DNA of 64,000 nt from Candidatus Ribeiella danica (GCA_016717335.1 JADKFS010000001.1:1426001-1490000), one strand, 5' to 3'. Counted from the first letter of the stretch, positions 8,480 through 17,135 are shown. Notes: generated by a model not told the origin, from the letters alone. Made by a program: numbers and translations.

Positions 8480-9855
8480 ATAAGATCTCGATCGCGGCGA
8501 TCCTACGCCATCCGCTGGCGATCGCGCTGCTGCTCGCCCTGCTAATAGCATCCGTAGCGCTCACCGCCGGGCAGGCGCGCGCGGGCCGGCCGGCCCCGGC
8601 GTCGGCCACGACCGCGACAACTATCACCGGCGACATCACCGCCGATACGATCTGGAATCGCAGCGGCAGCCCCTACCTGGTCGTCAACCCGATCAAGGTG
8701 CTCTCGACCGCCACGCTCACGATCGAGAAGGGCGTCGAAGTCCGCTTTAGCCCGGCCGCCGGCCTCACTGTCCAAGGTGGGCTGAACGCCCAGGGCACGC
8801 AGGGGCTCCAGGTGCGCATGGTGCCCGACGACAACCTGTCCTGGCTGGGGCTCACCGCCATCCAGCCAGCTCGCAACGTCACCTTACAGTCGGTGACGCT
8901 CAAGAGCGCGCTGGCTGGCCTGAGCATTCGGCAGGGCCCGACACCGATGGGGCAGCCGATTCGCGTCGCCGTGCTCGACAGCCTGATCGAGGCCAACGGC
9001 ACTGCCATCAGCGCCGATCTCGCGTCGGCCAGCGGCTCGCTGCGGCTGACGATGCGGAACACCCTGCTGACCAGGAACGGCATCGGGCTGCTGCTCAGCG
9101 GCGACCCGCAGGCCAAGATGAAGGTCAAGCTGAACCACAACAGCTTCACCCAGAACGGCATCGGCATCAAGGTCGTCGGCGTAGGCGGCAAAGGGCTGAA
9201 GGCGCAGCAGCAGTGGTGGGGCGACGCGGCCGGCCCCCTGGTCAACACGCCCGCGTGCAGCGCGTCGCCGGCGCCAGGGCTGAGCGCGCGCGACCTGGTC
9301 TGCGGAAATGTCGACTACGTGCCCTGGAGCAAGGTGCCGTCCGGGCGGATCATCGTCGATAATACCAGAGAGGTGCGGGTCGAGAGCGAGATCGGGCCGG
9401 CGGCGCTGAGCGACGACGAAACCGCCGTCAGCAGCATGGTCACCTTGACCGTGCCGCTCGGCACCTTCGACCAGCCGGTCGATCTGCTGGTAGCGCCGCG
9501 TCCGGCTGTCGACCCGACGCTGACCGGCGCAGCGCCGCCCGGAACGCCGACTCTGCTGGCGCTGGAGGTGACTGCCGTCGGCGGCGGGCAGGAGATCCAC
9601 GCGTTCCCCGGCCGCCCGCCGCTCCGGCTCGACATCAGCTACATCGACCAGGACCTCGGCGGCGCCAGCCCGGACAGGCTGATGCTCGCATTCTTCGACG
9701 AGGCGCACGGCGCCTGGAGCTTCGACGGCTTCACGAGCCAGCCTGAGCCGGCCACGCACCACCTGATCGCCTACCTATCGCATCTCACGCGCATGCGCAT
9801 CACCGCGCGGGGGCCGGACAGCGACTTCGTCTTCATGCCGCTCGTCAAGCGGTAG
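8476..9855 (+). CDS. Secreted right-handed beta-helix protein with C-terminal FMPLVKR
   Basis: A 459-residue protein. An N-terminal signal peptide (hydrophobic residues about 10-30, ending near GQARAG) directs export. Residues about 50-255 have the rhythm of parallel beta-helix repeats, with short strands at intervals and many Asn/Ser turns (TATLTIEKGVEVRFSP, RNTLLTRNGIGLLLSG, FTQNGIGIKVVG). The remainder is a beta-rich region of unknown type. The last residues are DFVFMPLVKR; similar endings (a few hydrophobics with PLV, then a basic residue) are common on secreted Chloroflexota proteins, and their role is not established to my knowledge. The start overlaps the cyclase stop by four bases, implying coupled expression. 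Function unknown; adhesion or polysaccharide binding is possible. Confidence 0.72.
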   Translation: MNKISIAAILRHPLAIALLLALLIASVALTAGQARAGRPAPASATTATTITGDITADTIWNRSGSPYLVVNPIKVLSTATLTIEKGVEVRFSPAAGLTVQGGLNAQGTQGLQVRMVPDDNLSWLGLTAIQPARNVTLQSVTLKSALAGLSIRQGPTPMGQPIRVAVLDSLIEANGTAISADLASASGSLRLTMRNTLLTRNGIGLLLSGDPQAKMKVKLNHNSFTQNGIGIKVVGVGGKGLKAQQQWWGDAAGPLVNTPACSASPAPGLSARDLVCGNVDYVPWSKVPSGRIIVDNTREVRVESEIGPAALSDDETAVSSMVTLTVPLGTFDQPVDLLVAPRPAVDPTLTGAAPPGTPTLLALEVTAVGGGQEIHAFPGRPPLRLDISYIDQDLGGASPDRLMLAFFDEAHGAWSFDGFTSQPEPATHHLIAYLSHLTRMRITARGPDSDFVFMPLVKR

Positions 9856-9876
9856 CGCGCTGCGCCACGATACGAG

Positions 9877-9905
9877 CAGAGGCCGCCCTGGTGGGGCGGC
9901 CTCTG
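9877..9905. terminator. Bidirectional hairpin between convergent genes
   Basis: A perfect 12-bp stem (CAGAGGCCGCCC with GGGCGGCCTCTG) with a 5-base loop lies between the beta-helix gene and radC, which converge. No T-run follows on either side, so intrinsic termination would be atypical; a 3'-end stabilising role is equally possible. Confidence 0.5.
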
Positions 9906-9947
9906 GGTGCCTGGGAAGCGTGTGGTGGTAGCGCCTCGGGCGCCGGG

Positions 9948-10646
9948 CTACTTCGAGAACCCAAGCCCCCGCTCGCGCATGCTGACGAAGCGCCCCTGGC
10001 CGATGACCAAGTGGTCGAGCACCTCGACATCGAGCAGCTTGCCGGCCGAGACGATCTCGCGCGTCACCAGCACATCCTCGGGGCTGGGGGTCGGGTCGCC
10101 CGAGGGGTGATTGTGCGCCACGATCAGCGCCGCGCTGTTCTGGCGAATCGCATCCTTGAAGATCTCGCCTACCCGGATCAGCGAGCTGTTCAGCGAGCCG
10201 ATATAGATCGTCGAGATCGCCTGAACGCGATTCTTGGTGTCGAGCAGCACCGTGCGCAGGTGTTCCTGATCGAGATGGCTCATCTCAAGCATCAGCAGCT
10301 GCGCCGCGTCGGTCGGACTCTTAACCTGGAAGCGCTGCTCGTGCTCGACCAGCAGCAGCCGCCGGCCAATCTCCAGCGCCGCCTTGAGCGTCGCGGTCTT
10401 GGCCTCGCCCATGCCGTGACGATCGCACAGGTCGTGATAGTTGGCTCGCAGCAACCCCGGCCATCCGCCGCGCTCGACCAGCAGCTGCTGCGCCAGCTGG
10501 ACGACGTTGGTGCCGGCGACGCCGACGCGCAACAGGATCGCCAGCAGCTCGGCGTCGCTGAGCGCGGACGGCCCGTAGTCGCGCAGACGCTCGCGCGGCT
10601 GCTCGCTCGGCGGAAGCTCTTTGATGCGCAGGTGATACTCGGCCAT
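9948..10646 (-). CDS. radC: RadC family protein (JAB/MPN metalloprotease fold)
   Basis: A 232-residue protein, full length for the family. The N-terminal helix-hairpin-helix part (RLRDYGPSALSDAELLAILL) is followed by the JAB1/MPN domain, with the zinc motif HNHPSGDPTPSPED at about residues 178-191 and the upstream Glu in GEIFKDAI. RadC proteins were once linked to DNA repair, but the biochemical role remains unclear. The start at ATG 10646 has GAGGG upstream. It is followed downstream by the convergent beta-helix gene, and the acyltransferase on the same strand lies upstream behind a 74-base gap. Confidence 0.93.
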   Translation of the reverse strand: MAEYHLRIKELPPSEQPRERLRDYGPSALSDAELLAILLRVGVAGTNVVQLAQQLLVERGGWPGLLRANYHDLCDRHGMGEAKTATLKAALEIGRRLLLVEHEQRFQVKSPTDAAQLLMLEMSHLDQEHLRTVLLDTKNRVQAISTIYIGSLNSSLIRVGEIFKDAIRQNSAALIVAHNHPSGDPTPSPEDVLVTREIVSAGKLLDVEVLDHLVIGQGRFVSMRERGLGFSK

Positions 10647-10720
10647 CGTGGTCCCTCGCTACGGCAAAGATTCTCGATCTACTACCGATAATAGGAACCC
10701 CGCGATACGGCTGAGCCTGC

Positions 10721-10748
10721 TCAAACGTTGGAGCGCTCCAACGTTTGA
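10721..10748. repeat. Perfect 28-base palindrome covering the acyltransferase stop codon
   Basis: TCAAACGTTGGAGC at 10721-10734 is followed at once by its exact reverse complement. The palindrome encodes the last eight residues and the stop of the acyltransferase. In RNA it would form a roughly 12-bp stem with a 4-base loop, so it may end or protect the transcript while being translated. Confidence 0.75.
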
Positions 10749-12076
10749 ACCGCCTCCTGCGCCCGCGCCACCTCGTCGACCAACATCTGGCGCCGCGCGA
10801 CCAGATCGCGCACCAGCGCCCCGTGGCGCAGCGTCAGCCAGGTCGCCTCGACCGCCTCGCGCAGCTCATGCCAGCCCTCCCCCCAGCGCAGCGCGACGTA
10901 GGCCAGCAGCGGCGACAGGGCCAGCAGCCCGGCACCCCAGCCCACGCCAAGCAGCGCGCCGCAGACGATCGCCGCGACTACCCAGCCCAGCAGGACCAGC
11001 CCTGAGCCGATGATCAGCTTGCCGGTGCTGGTGGTCTCCTCGTGCTTGCCAAGCAGGAGCGGCGTGAGCGGCGCCGCCAGACGGTAGGTGCCATAGCTCA
11101 GCGCAAACCCCGCCAACGCCGGCAGCAGGCCAAGCAGCAGCGCGAGCGCAAGCCAGGCGATCCTCCCGCGGCGCACCGTGTTCAGCTCCAGATCCCAGGG
11201 GTCGTCGACGCCCAGCGTGTGGAGAACACGGGCATAGCGACGCGCGCGCCGTTCGATCGCCGCCAGTCGCGCCGGGTCAGCCTCACGCAGCCGCTGGTAG
11301 GCGGCTAGCAGCGCCGCGGTGCGCGCGTGCTGCTCTTCGAGCGAGGCCGGCTCGCGCGTGGCGGTCCAGTCCGCCAGCACTGCGATGCCCTGCAGCACCT
11401 CGGCGTTCTCGGCCTGGAGTACCACCGCGTCCAGGTGCGCGTCGATCTGGCCGGTGAGCGCGTCTACCGCGGCGTGCGGATCGGCGGCGTAAGCCGCCGC
11501 GTAGTCGCTCAGATCAAACGGCTGGCCCACCACCAGCAGCGCCGCCGAGCGAAACCGGGCCTTGTTCTGATACCACAGGCCGACCGGCACGATCTGCAGA
11601 TCCATCAGCCAGCCCGCCTCGGCCGCGGCGCTTAGCGCGACTCGCGCCGCGCCGGTTCGCAGCGGCAGCATCATGGGGTTCGAGTGCGTCGTGCCTTCCG
11701 GAAACAGCGCCAGCGGTCGCCCGCTCCGCAGCAGCGCCCGGCAGCGCGCGAAGGTCTGCTCGTTGCGGTTGGCGCGATCGCCCTGCGCCCCGCCCTCGCG
11801 CCCCTCGTCGCGCTGGCGATAGACCGGCAGCGCATCGAACGCCTCCATCGCCAGCCGGCCGAGCGGGTTGGCAAAGAACGTACTCTTGGCCAGAAACGAC
11901 ATATGCCGGCCTGTTCCGAGCATCATCACCAGCGCGTCGAGCAGGCCGTTGGGGTGATTCGCGACGAACAACACGCGACCGTGCGCGGGCAGATGCGCGC
12001 GACCACGCACCTCGATCCGCGGGTAGAACAGCTGGACCAGCCGGAGGATGGCAAAGCGCGCGATCCGCGACAGCAT
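10721..12076 (-). CDS. PlsC-like 1-acyl-glycerol-phosphate acyltransferase
   Basis: A 451-residue protein. The N-terminal acyltransferase domain has the catalytic block NHPNGLLD (His41, Asp47) and the acceptor-binding block LFPEGTTHSNP (about 122-132), both typical of PlsC/GPAT-type membrane acyltransferases that acylate lysophosphatidate. Beyond residue about 290 are two or three hydrophobic segments and an amphipathic tail not present in minimal PlsC (about 240 residues). This larger form occurs in bacteria and may act on other acceptors. It is on the same strand as the Nudix gene, 15 bases downstream of its stop, so the two are probably co-transcribed. Confidence 0.8.
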   Translation of the reverse strand: MLSRIARFAILRLVQLFYPRIEVRGRAHLPAHGRVLFVANHPNGLLDALVMMLGTGRHMSFLAKSTFFANPLGRLAMEAFDALPVYRQRDEGREGGAQGDRANRNEQTFARCRALLRSGRPLALFPEGTTHSNPMMLPLRTGAARVALSAAAEAGWLMDLQIVPVGLWYQNKARFRSAALLVVGQPFDLSDYAAAYAADPHAAVDALTGQIDAHLDAVVLQAENAEVLQGIAVLADWTATREPASLEEQHARTAALLAAYQRLREADPARLAAIERRARRYARVLHTLGVDDPWDLELNTVRRGRIAWLALALLLGLLPALAGFALSYGTYRLAAPLTPLLLGKHEETTSTGKLIIGSGLVLLGWVVAAIVCGALLGVGWGAGLLALSPLLAYVALRWGEGWHELREAVEATWLTLRHGALVRDLVARRQMLVDEVARAQEAVQTLERSNV

Positions 12077-12091
12077 TGGCGGCCCTCTCCT

Positions 12092-12571
12092 CTATTCGCC
12101 AGGGGCGCCGTCCGCGGCAAGTATGGCTCGCGCCTCGCGGACAACCGCACGAACGCGGCCGCGGCGAATGCGCCGCAGCGCGGCGCCGACCGGAAACCAG
12201 CGCACCCGCTCGATCTGCTCCTTGGCCTGCGGCCGCGGCTGGCCGCCGGTGGCACGCATCAGGTAATACGTCACCACTTTCTGCCGTCTGCGGCCCGCCT
12301 TCTGGATCGTATAGATCACCTGCCGGACCATCGAGCCAACCTCGCCGCTGATGCTCGTCTCCTCGGCAACCTCGCGAGCGACCGCGGCCTGCATATCTTC
12401 GTCGGTTTTGATCCGACCTTTGGGCAGCGTCCAGAAGCCGCCGCGCTTCTTGATCAGCAGCAGCTCAAGCTGACCATTCGACGCCCAGCGGTAGACAACC
12501 CCGCCCACAGCGGCAATGGGAGGCTCGTGATCAAATACCTCTTGCACCAAAGCACCTAGTCTGAGGCTCAT
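12092..12571 (-). CDS. Nudix hydrolase
   Basis: A 159-residue protein. The Nudix box is complete: GRIKTDEDMQAAVAREVAEE fits Gx5Ex7REUxEExGU and binds the magnesium ions that hydrolyse nucleoside-diphosphate linkages. The preceding strand (ELLLIKKRGGFWTLPKG) and the following one (VVTYYLMRA) complete the fold. The substrate cannot be deduced; the lysine- and arginine-rich C-terminus suggests nucleic-acid-like or polyphosphate substrates only loosely. The start at ATG 12571 is preceded by GGGAGG. It is first in a two-gene unit with the acyltransferase. Confidence 0.85.
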   Translation of the reverse strand: MSLRLGALVQEVFDHEPPIAAVGGVVYRWASNGQLELLLIKKRGGFWTLPKGRIKTDEDMQAAVAREVAEETSISGEVGSMVRQVIYTIQKAGRRRQKVVTYYLMRATGGQPRPQAKEQIERVRWFPVGAALRRIRRGRVRAVVREARAILAADGAPGE

Positions 12572-12845
12572 CTTCGAATCCTCCCTTGTCGGCTACTGCG
12601 GTGCGGCATCGCATCGCGGTCGGATCCATCTCATCGCGTGGCAGGCCACCTACGGTCATCACGAGCTCCTCCCCCTCGCTCATAGCACAGAGTAGCATGG
12701 TCGGGCCGGCATCGAGCGCGCAAGCCCTCTTCGAGATGGCGCTACCGCACTTCTCGGCAAATCGGCAGAGCGATCAGGCAGAAGCAGCGCACCCGCTCGA
12801 TCATTGTACGGCGTATCACAATCCGCACGTCCACGGTGTAGAACA

Positions 12846-12854
12846 TGGTATAAT
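12846..12854 (+). promoter_or_regulatory. Extended -10 promoter of the pst operon
   Basis: TGGTATAAT, a perfect -10 hexamer with TGN extension, sits 46 bases before the pstS ATG. The rest of the 329-base gap to the divergent Nudix gene shows no gene. A phosphate-response operator would be expected here, but I could not recognise a repeated box. The core GGTATAATG(C/G) recurs before pcm (17405) and the cupin gene (30124). Confidence 0.65.
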
Positions 12855-12900
12855 GCCGCCGTTCTTAATGATCGATTAATATAACAGAGACAGCGCTTTG

Positions 12901-13767
12901 ATGCACGCCACAGGTTCACATTCGCCGATCTCTGGCTCCCATCTTCGCCACTGGCCCCGCTCCCCAAGGCCACTGCTCATAGCGCTGGCCCTGGCGCTAC
13001 TGCTCAGCGCATGCAGCTCCAGCCAATCTAGCGGGCTGACGCTGACCGGATCGACATCGGTCACGCCGTTCGCCGAGCACCTGGCCGAACTATTCCAGAA
13101 ACAGCACCCCGGCACGGCCATCAACATCCAGGGCCTGGGATCGAGCGCCGGCATTCGCGCCGCGATCGACGGCGTCGCCGAGATCGGCATGTCATCGCGC
13201 GATCTTCAGCCGGAAGAGACCGCCAAGCTCGACCAGATCGTGATCGCGCGCGACGCGCTCGCGGTGATTGTCAACCCCAACAATCCGATCGCCGGGCTAA
13301 GCACAGCGCAGATTCAAGGCATCTTCACAGGCGAGATTCGCTCCTGGGCCGAGATCGGCGGCCCCGCCCAGGCGATCACACTGGTCAGCCGAGAGGCCGG
13401 CTCGGGCACGTTCGGCGCATTCGAAGATCTGGTGATGAAGGGCAAACCGATCACGACTCTGGCGCTGCGCCAGGGATCAAACGGCGCCATCCGCCAGATC
13501 GTCGCCGAAGACCCCAACGCGATCGGCTATATCTCGCTCGGCATCGCCGATCAGACGGTCAAGGCGCTGGCGATCGACAACGTAGTCCCGTCGGTCGAGC
13601 ACGTCGAGGCAGGCACTTATAAGCTCGTGCGTCCATTCCTGTTCATCTGGCGCAAGGGCCAGCAGCTCAGCCCGCTCGGGCAGAGCTTTGTCGACTATAC
13701 CATGAGCCCTGCAGGGCAGGATGAGCTGACCAAAGCCGGTCTGGTGAAAGGAACGGCGTCTCGATGA
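12901..13767 (+). CDS. pstS: PstS phosphate-binding lipoprotein
   Basis: A 288-residue substrate-binding protein of the high-affinity phosphate transporter. A basic N-terminus and hydrophobic stretch lead to the lipobox LLSACSS, so it should be anchored to the outer face of the membrane by the cysteine. LTGSTSVTPF is the first phosphate-contact loop, and SREAGSGTFGAFE the second. ATG 12901 is chosen over the TTG just before it. The gene overlaps pstC by four bases (ATGA). It is the first gene of pstS-pstC-pstA-pstB; no phoU or phoR/phoB homologue is present nearby. Confidence 0.93.
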   Translation: MHATGSHSPISGSHLRHWPRSPRPLLIALALALLLSACSSSQSSGLTLTGSTSVTPFAEHLAELFQKQHPGTAINIQGLGSSAGIRAAIDGVAEIGMSSRDLQPEETAKLDQIVIARDALAVIVNPNNPIAGLSTAQIQGIFTGEIRSWAEIGGPAQAITLVSREAGSGTFGAFEDLVMKGKPITTLALRQGSNGAIRQIVAEDPNAIGYISLGIADQTVKALAIDNVVPSVEHVEAGTYKLVRPFLFIWRKGQQLSPLGQSFVDYTMSPAGQDELTKAGLVKGTASR

Positions 13768-14627
13768 AAGAACGAGGCATTGGCGTCATGCTGCTAGCGA
13801 CGGCGCTTGGCGCGCTGATCGCGCTGGCGCTGATCACCTACTTTATCTTTCAGGCCGGCGTGCCGCTGATCGCGAAAGTCGGCCTGTGGCCGTTTCTGAG
13901 TGGCACGAGCTGGAGCCCGACCAGCAAGCCGCCGCAGTTCGGCATCCTGCCGATGATCGTCGGCTCGCTCTGGCTGACCTTCGGCTCGCTGGTGATTGGC
14001 GTGCCGCTTGGCCTGGCGGTCGCGATCTTTATGGTCGAGCTGGCGCCGGCGCGGCTGGCTGTGATCATGCGGCCGGCGATCCAGCTGCTGGCCGGTATCC
14101 CCTCGGTGATCTACGGCTTCATCGGCCTGACGCTGCTTGCCCCGCTGGTGCGCTCGACCCTCGGCGGGCCAGGGCTGAGCGTGCTCACCGGCGCGCTGAT
14201 CCTCGGCTTCATGATCCTGCCGAGCATCATCGCGATCTCGGAGGATGCGATGCGCGCGGTGCCGATCGCCATCCGCGAGGGCGCGTTCGCGCTCGGCTCA
14301 TCGCACTGGCAGGTCATCACCGGCGTCATCCTGCCCACCGCCCGCTCGGGCATCATCGCCGGCGTCATCCTCGGGATGGGCCGCGCGCTCGGCGAGACTA
14401 TGGCCGTGATTATGATGATCGGCAACTCGCTCGACATCCCGCTGTCGCCGCTGCAGTCCGCCACCACGCTGACCAGCAATATCGGGCTCGAGCTGGCCTA
14501 CGCCAGCGGAGAGCACCGCGAAGCGCTGTTCGCCACCGGCGTCGTGCTGTTCATCTTCATTATGATCTTGAACGGCCTGGCTACCACATTCGTGCGCCGC
14601 CCGACCTTTAGCCGGAGGACGACATGA
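13764..14627 (+). CDS. pstC: PstC phosphate ABC transporter permease
   Basis: A 287-residue integral membrane protein with about six hydrophobic segments. The cytoplasmic EAA-type loop (SEDAMRAVPIAIREGAFALG) contacts the ATPase. IPSVIYGFIGL is a family hallmark shared with PstA. It starts inside the pstS stop and ends overlapping pstA by four bases, so all three genes are translationally coupled. Together with PstA it forms the inner-membrane channel for phosphate. Confidence 0.94.
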   Translation: MKERGIGVMLLATALGALIALALITYFIFQAGVPLIAKVGLWPFLSGTSWSPTSKPPQFGILPMIVGSLWLTFGSLVIGVPLGLAVAIFMVELAPARLAVIMRPAIQLLAGIPSVIYGFIGLTLLAPLVRSTLGGPGLSVLTGALILGFMILPSIIAISEDAMRAVPIAIREGAFALGSSHWQVITGVILPTARSGIIAGVILGMGRALGETMAVIMMIGNSLDIPLSPLQSATTLTSNIGLELAYASGEHREALFATGVVLFIFIMILNGLATTFVRRPTFSRRTT

Positions 14628-15460
14628 CCAGCGCGCGAACGCAGCGTTTCGCCTTCGGGTGCATCTGGGCCGCGGCGGTGCTGACGCTGGCAGTGCTCGC
14701 GCTCGTGATCGGCCTGATTATGGTGCGTGGCCTGCCCTCGCTTAACCTGGAGTTCCTGACCGGATCGCCCGAAAACCTCGGCCGCGACGGCGGCATCTTC
14801 CCGACGATCCTCGGAACGATCGTGCTCGGTCTGGTCGCGCTGCTGATCGCGACTCCGCTAGGCATCGGCAGCGCGATCTATCTGACCGAGTACACCCACG
14901 AGAATACCTTCACGCGCGCTATCCGCTTCGGCACCGAGTCGCTGGCGGGCGTCCCGTCGATCATCTTCGGACTGTTTGGCTTCATCTTCTTCGTGACCTA
15001 CCTGCAGATGGGCTGGTCGATCATCGCGGGCGGCCTCACGCTCGCCCTGATGATCCTTCCGACGATCATCCGCACGACTGAAGAGGCCATCCGGACGGTC
15101 CCGCGCAGCTATCGCGACGTGAGCTACAGCCTCGGCGCGACGCGCTGGAAGATGGTCACGACGGCCGTGCTGCCAAGCGCTCTGCCGGGCATCGTGACCG
15201 GCGTGATCCTCTCGTTTGGGCGCGCCGTCAGCGAGACGGCCGCGGTGATCTTCACAGCCGGGACGGCGCTGAATGTGCCCACGTCACTCTTCTCACCCGT
15301 CCGCACGATGGCGGTCCACTTCTACATCCTGGCTGTGGAAGGCATCTCCCTGGAGAAAGCCTATGCCACCGGTGCCGTGCTGATCATCACTGTCCTGCTG
15401 ATCAATGTGGCGGCCAGCGCGCTGATCACGCGCCTTGTACGGCAGCAGGTTCGCCGGTAG
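14624..15460 (+). CDS. pstA: PstA phosphate ABC transporter permease
   Basis: A 278-residue membrane protein, partner of PstC. It has the same core signatures: SLAGVPSIIFGLFGF, then the coupling loop TTEEAIRTVPRSYRDVSYSLG and LPGIVTGVILSFGRAVSETA. About six membrane segments are evident. The start overlaps the pstC stop (ATGA). After its stop, an 81-base gap precedes pstB; this gap has no hairpin and carries GAAAG before the pstB start. Confidence 0.94.
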   Translation: MTSARTQRFAFGCIWAAAVLTLAVLALVIGLIMVRGLPSLNLEFLTGSPENLGRDGGIFPTILGTIVLGLVALLIATPLGIGSAIYLTEYTHENTFTRAIRFGTESLAGVPSIIFGLFGFIFFVTYLQMGWSIIAGGLTLALMILPTIIRTTEEAIRTVPRSYRDVSYSLGATRWKMVTTAVLPSALPGIVTGVILSFGRAVSETAAVIFTAGTALNVPTSLFSPVRTMAVHFYILAVEGISLEKAYATGAVLIITVLLINVAASALITRLVRQQVRR

Positions 15461-15541
15461 TAATCCTGCGCCGCCGAACCAATCAAAACTCGGAGATCCC
15501 TGGCGCCTTGCGAGCCCTCAACTTCTGACTCCTGAAAGACT

Positions 15542-16297
15542 ATGATTGCAAAAATCGAGTTCGACCACTACACCCTGAGCTACGGCAGCGATACGGTGCT
15601 CAGCGACATTACGCTAGCAGTTCCGAGCAATAAGGTGATGGCAATCTTTGGGCCGGCAGGAAGCGGTAAGAGCGGTTTCCTCCGCTCGATCAACCGCATG
15701 GCCGAGCTGGAGCCGAACGAGCGCCACACCGGCGACGTCCGGATGGACGGCAAGAGCGTCTTCGATCCGAGCGTGGATGTGCCCGGGCTGCGGCGCCGCG
15801 CCGCCATGGTCTTCGCACAGCCGGTCGCGTTACCGATGTCGATCTACGACAATGTCAGCTATGGGCTGCGCCTGGCGGGTATCCGCGATAGGCAGCGTCT
15901 GGGCGAATCTGTCGAGCGCTCGCTGCGCGGGGCCACACTGTGGGATGAGGTCAAAGATCGGCTCGACACGTCGGGGCTCAACCTCTCAGGCGGCCAGCAG
16001 CAGCGGTTGAGCATCGCGCGCGCGCTCGCGCTCGAGCCCGAGGTGCTGCTGCTCGACGCGCCGACGGCCGCGCTCGACCCGATCTCGACCGGCAAGATCG
16101 AGGATATGCTGCTCGATCTCAAGGAGCGCTATACGATCATTATCGTGCCGCACAGTATCCAGCAGGCCGCCCGGGTCGGCGACACCGCCGCATTCTTCCT
16201 CCGCGGCATCTGCGTAGAGCATGGCGAGGGCAATCAGCTGTTTGTCGCCCCACGTGACAAACGCACCGAGGACTACGTGACCGGCCGCTTCGGCTAG
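15542..16297 (+). CDS. pstB: PstB-type phosphate ABC transporter ATPase with degenerate catalytic residues
   Basis: A 251-residue protein recognisable as PstB from end to end (LPMSIYDNVSYGLR, LSGGQQQRLSIARALA, PISTGKIED, KRTEDYVTGRFG). PstB normally hydrolyses ATP to drive phosphate import. Several catalytic positions differ. Walker B reads LLLDAPTAALDP, with alanine in place of the catalytic glutamate. The Q-loop region reads MVFAQP where the family has MVFQKP. Walker A reads GPAGSGKSG where a Thr usually follows the Ser. The switch histidine is kept (VPHS instead of the usual VTHN). If the sequence is right, hydrolysis should be weak or differently catalysed, or another ATPase may serve the transporter. 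It ends the pst cluster without phoU. Confidence 0.9.
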   Translation: MIAKIEFDHYTLSYGSDTVLSDITLAVPSNKVMAIFGPAGSGKSGFLRSINRMAELEPNERHTGDVRMDGKSVFDPSVDVPGLRRRAAMVFAQPVALPMSIYDNVSYGLRLAGIRDRQRLGESVERSLRGATLWDEVKDRLDTSGLNLSGGQQQRLSIARALALEPEVLLLDAPTAALDPISTGKIEDMLLDLKERYTIIIVPHSIQQAARVGDTAAFFLRGICVEHGEGNQLFVAPRDKRTEDYVTGRFG

Positions 16298-16332
16298 CTG
16301 CCTCCTGTTCTCATTGCACGCCGGCGCATCTT

Positions 16333-16545
16333 TCCCCCTGCCCCCGCTCCCGTCGCGACGGGAGCGGGTGATTCTTGCTGGTTGCCTGGGTTTCGGCAGA
16401 GCCTCAACCCAGGCAGCCGCCAGTATTCATCCGCGCCCCTGGCAGGGCAAGGGCAGCGGTGGGGTGATCTGCCGCATCACCGCGCTATAAACGAAAACCT
16501 ACCCCCGTCATCAACAAATCCCCCGCTCCTGTTGTGGAGCGGGGG
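16333..16545. repeat. GC-rich compound hairpin element at the end of the pst operon
   Basis: This 286-base gap between convergent pstB and the sigma gene holds three hairpins. 16343-16368 is a perfect 26-base palindrome (CCCGCTCCCGTCG plus its complement). 16380-16392 pairs with 16406-16418. CCCCCGCTCC at 16520-16529 pairs with 16536-16545. Related elements lie at 25638, 36714, 40877, 45425, 57545 and 62240. They sit mostly near gene 3' ends and may act as terminators. Confidence 0.6.
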
Positions 16546-16583
16546 ACAAAGTGTGCAGTGGAGATTGGGGAGACCAGGCCGCC

Positions 16584-17135
16584 CTATGGGCACATCGCCG
16601 GCACCTGAAGCCGTCGCGCCAGCGACTGCAAGCCGCGATGCTGAAGCGCCTTGACCGAGCCCTCGCTACGACCCAGCTTCTGCGCCACCTCCTGGATCGA
16701 CAATTCGGACAAGAAGCGCAGCTGAATGACCTGGCGCTGCTCGTCCGTCAGATCCGCCAGCGTTCGGCTCAGCTCCTCATACTCAAGCTTCGTGCCGACA
16801 CTATTCTCCGGGCCCTCGCAGCTCCCGCCCCACATCTCGAGCGGCACGTGCTGGCGATTTCGGCGCCGGCGCATGATATCGATGGTTCGATCGCGTGCGA
16901 TCCGATACAGCCAGGCGGAGATCGGCCAGCCGCGATCCTCGTAGCGGTGAATCCCCTCCAGCATGCGCAGAAACACCTCGGCCTGAAGATCCTCCGCCAG
17001 CTCGGGCTCGCCGATCCGATAGTAGATGTAGCGGTAGATCGCCGGCGCGTAGCGCTCGTAGATCTGGGTAAACGCGGCCTCATCGCCAGCTTTGGCTCGG
17101 GCGACCAGCTCGGAGTCGGTGACGTTCGGCGACAT
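16584..17135 (-). CDS. ECF-type RNA polymerase sigma factor
   Basis: A 183-residue protein. The start is set at ATG 17135, where AGGAAG lies six bases upstream. Region 2 (AFTQIYERYAPAIYRYIYYR, AEDLQAEVFLRML, GWPISAWLYRIARDRTID) and region 4 (LTDEQRQVIQLRFLSELSIQ, then LGRSEGSVKALQHRGLQSL) are complete, so it should recruit polymerase to a specific promoter set. No anti-sigma factor is adjacent in the window. It is divergent from pcm and convergent with pstB; a link to phosphate control is possible only by position. Confidence 0.92.
   Translation of the reverse strand: MSPNVTDSELVARAKAGDEAAFTQIYERYAPAIYRYIYYRIGEPELAEDLQAEVFLRMLEGIHRYEDRGWPISAWLYRIARDRTIDIMRRRRNRQHVPLEMWGGSCEGPENSVGTKLEYEELSRTLADLTDEQRQVIQLRFLSELSIQEVAQKLGRSEGSVKALQHRGLQSLARRLQVPAMCP

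Noticed and set aside
9877..9905. Classical intrinsic terminator
   Set aside because: The stem is perfect but no T-run follows on either strand, so it was listed with limited confidence only.
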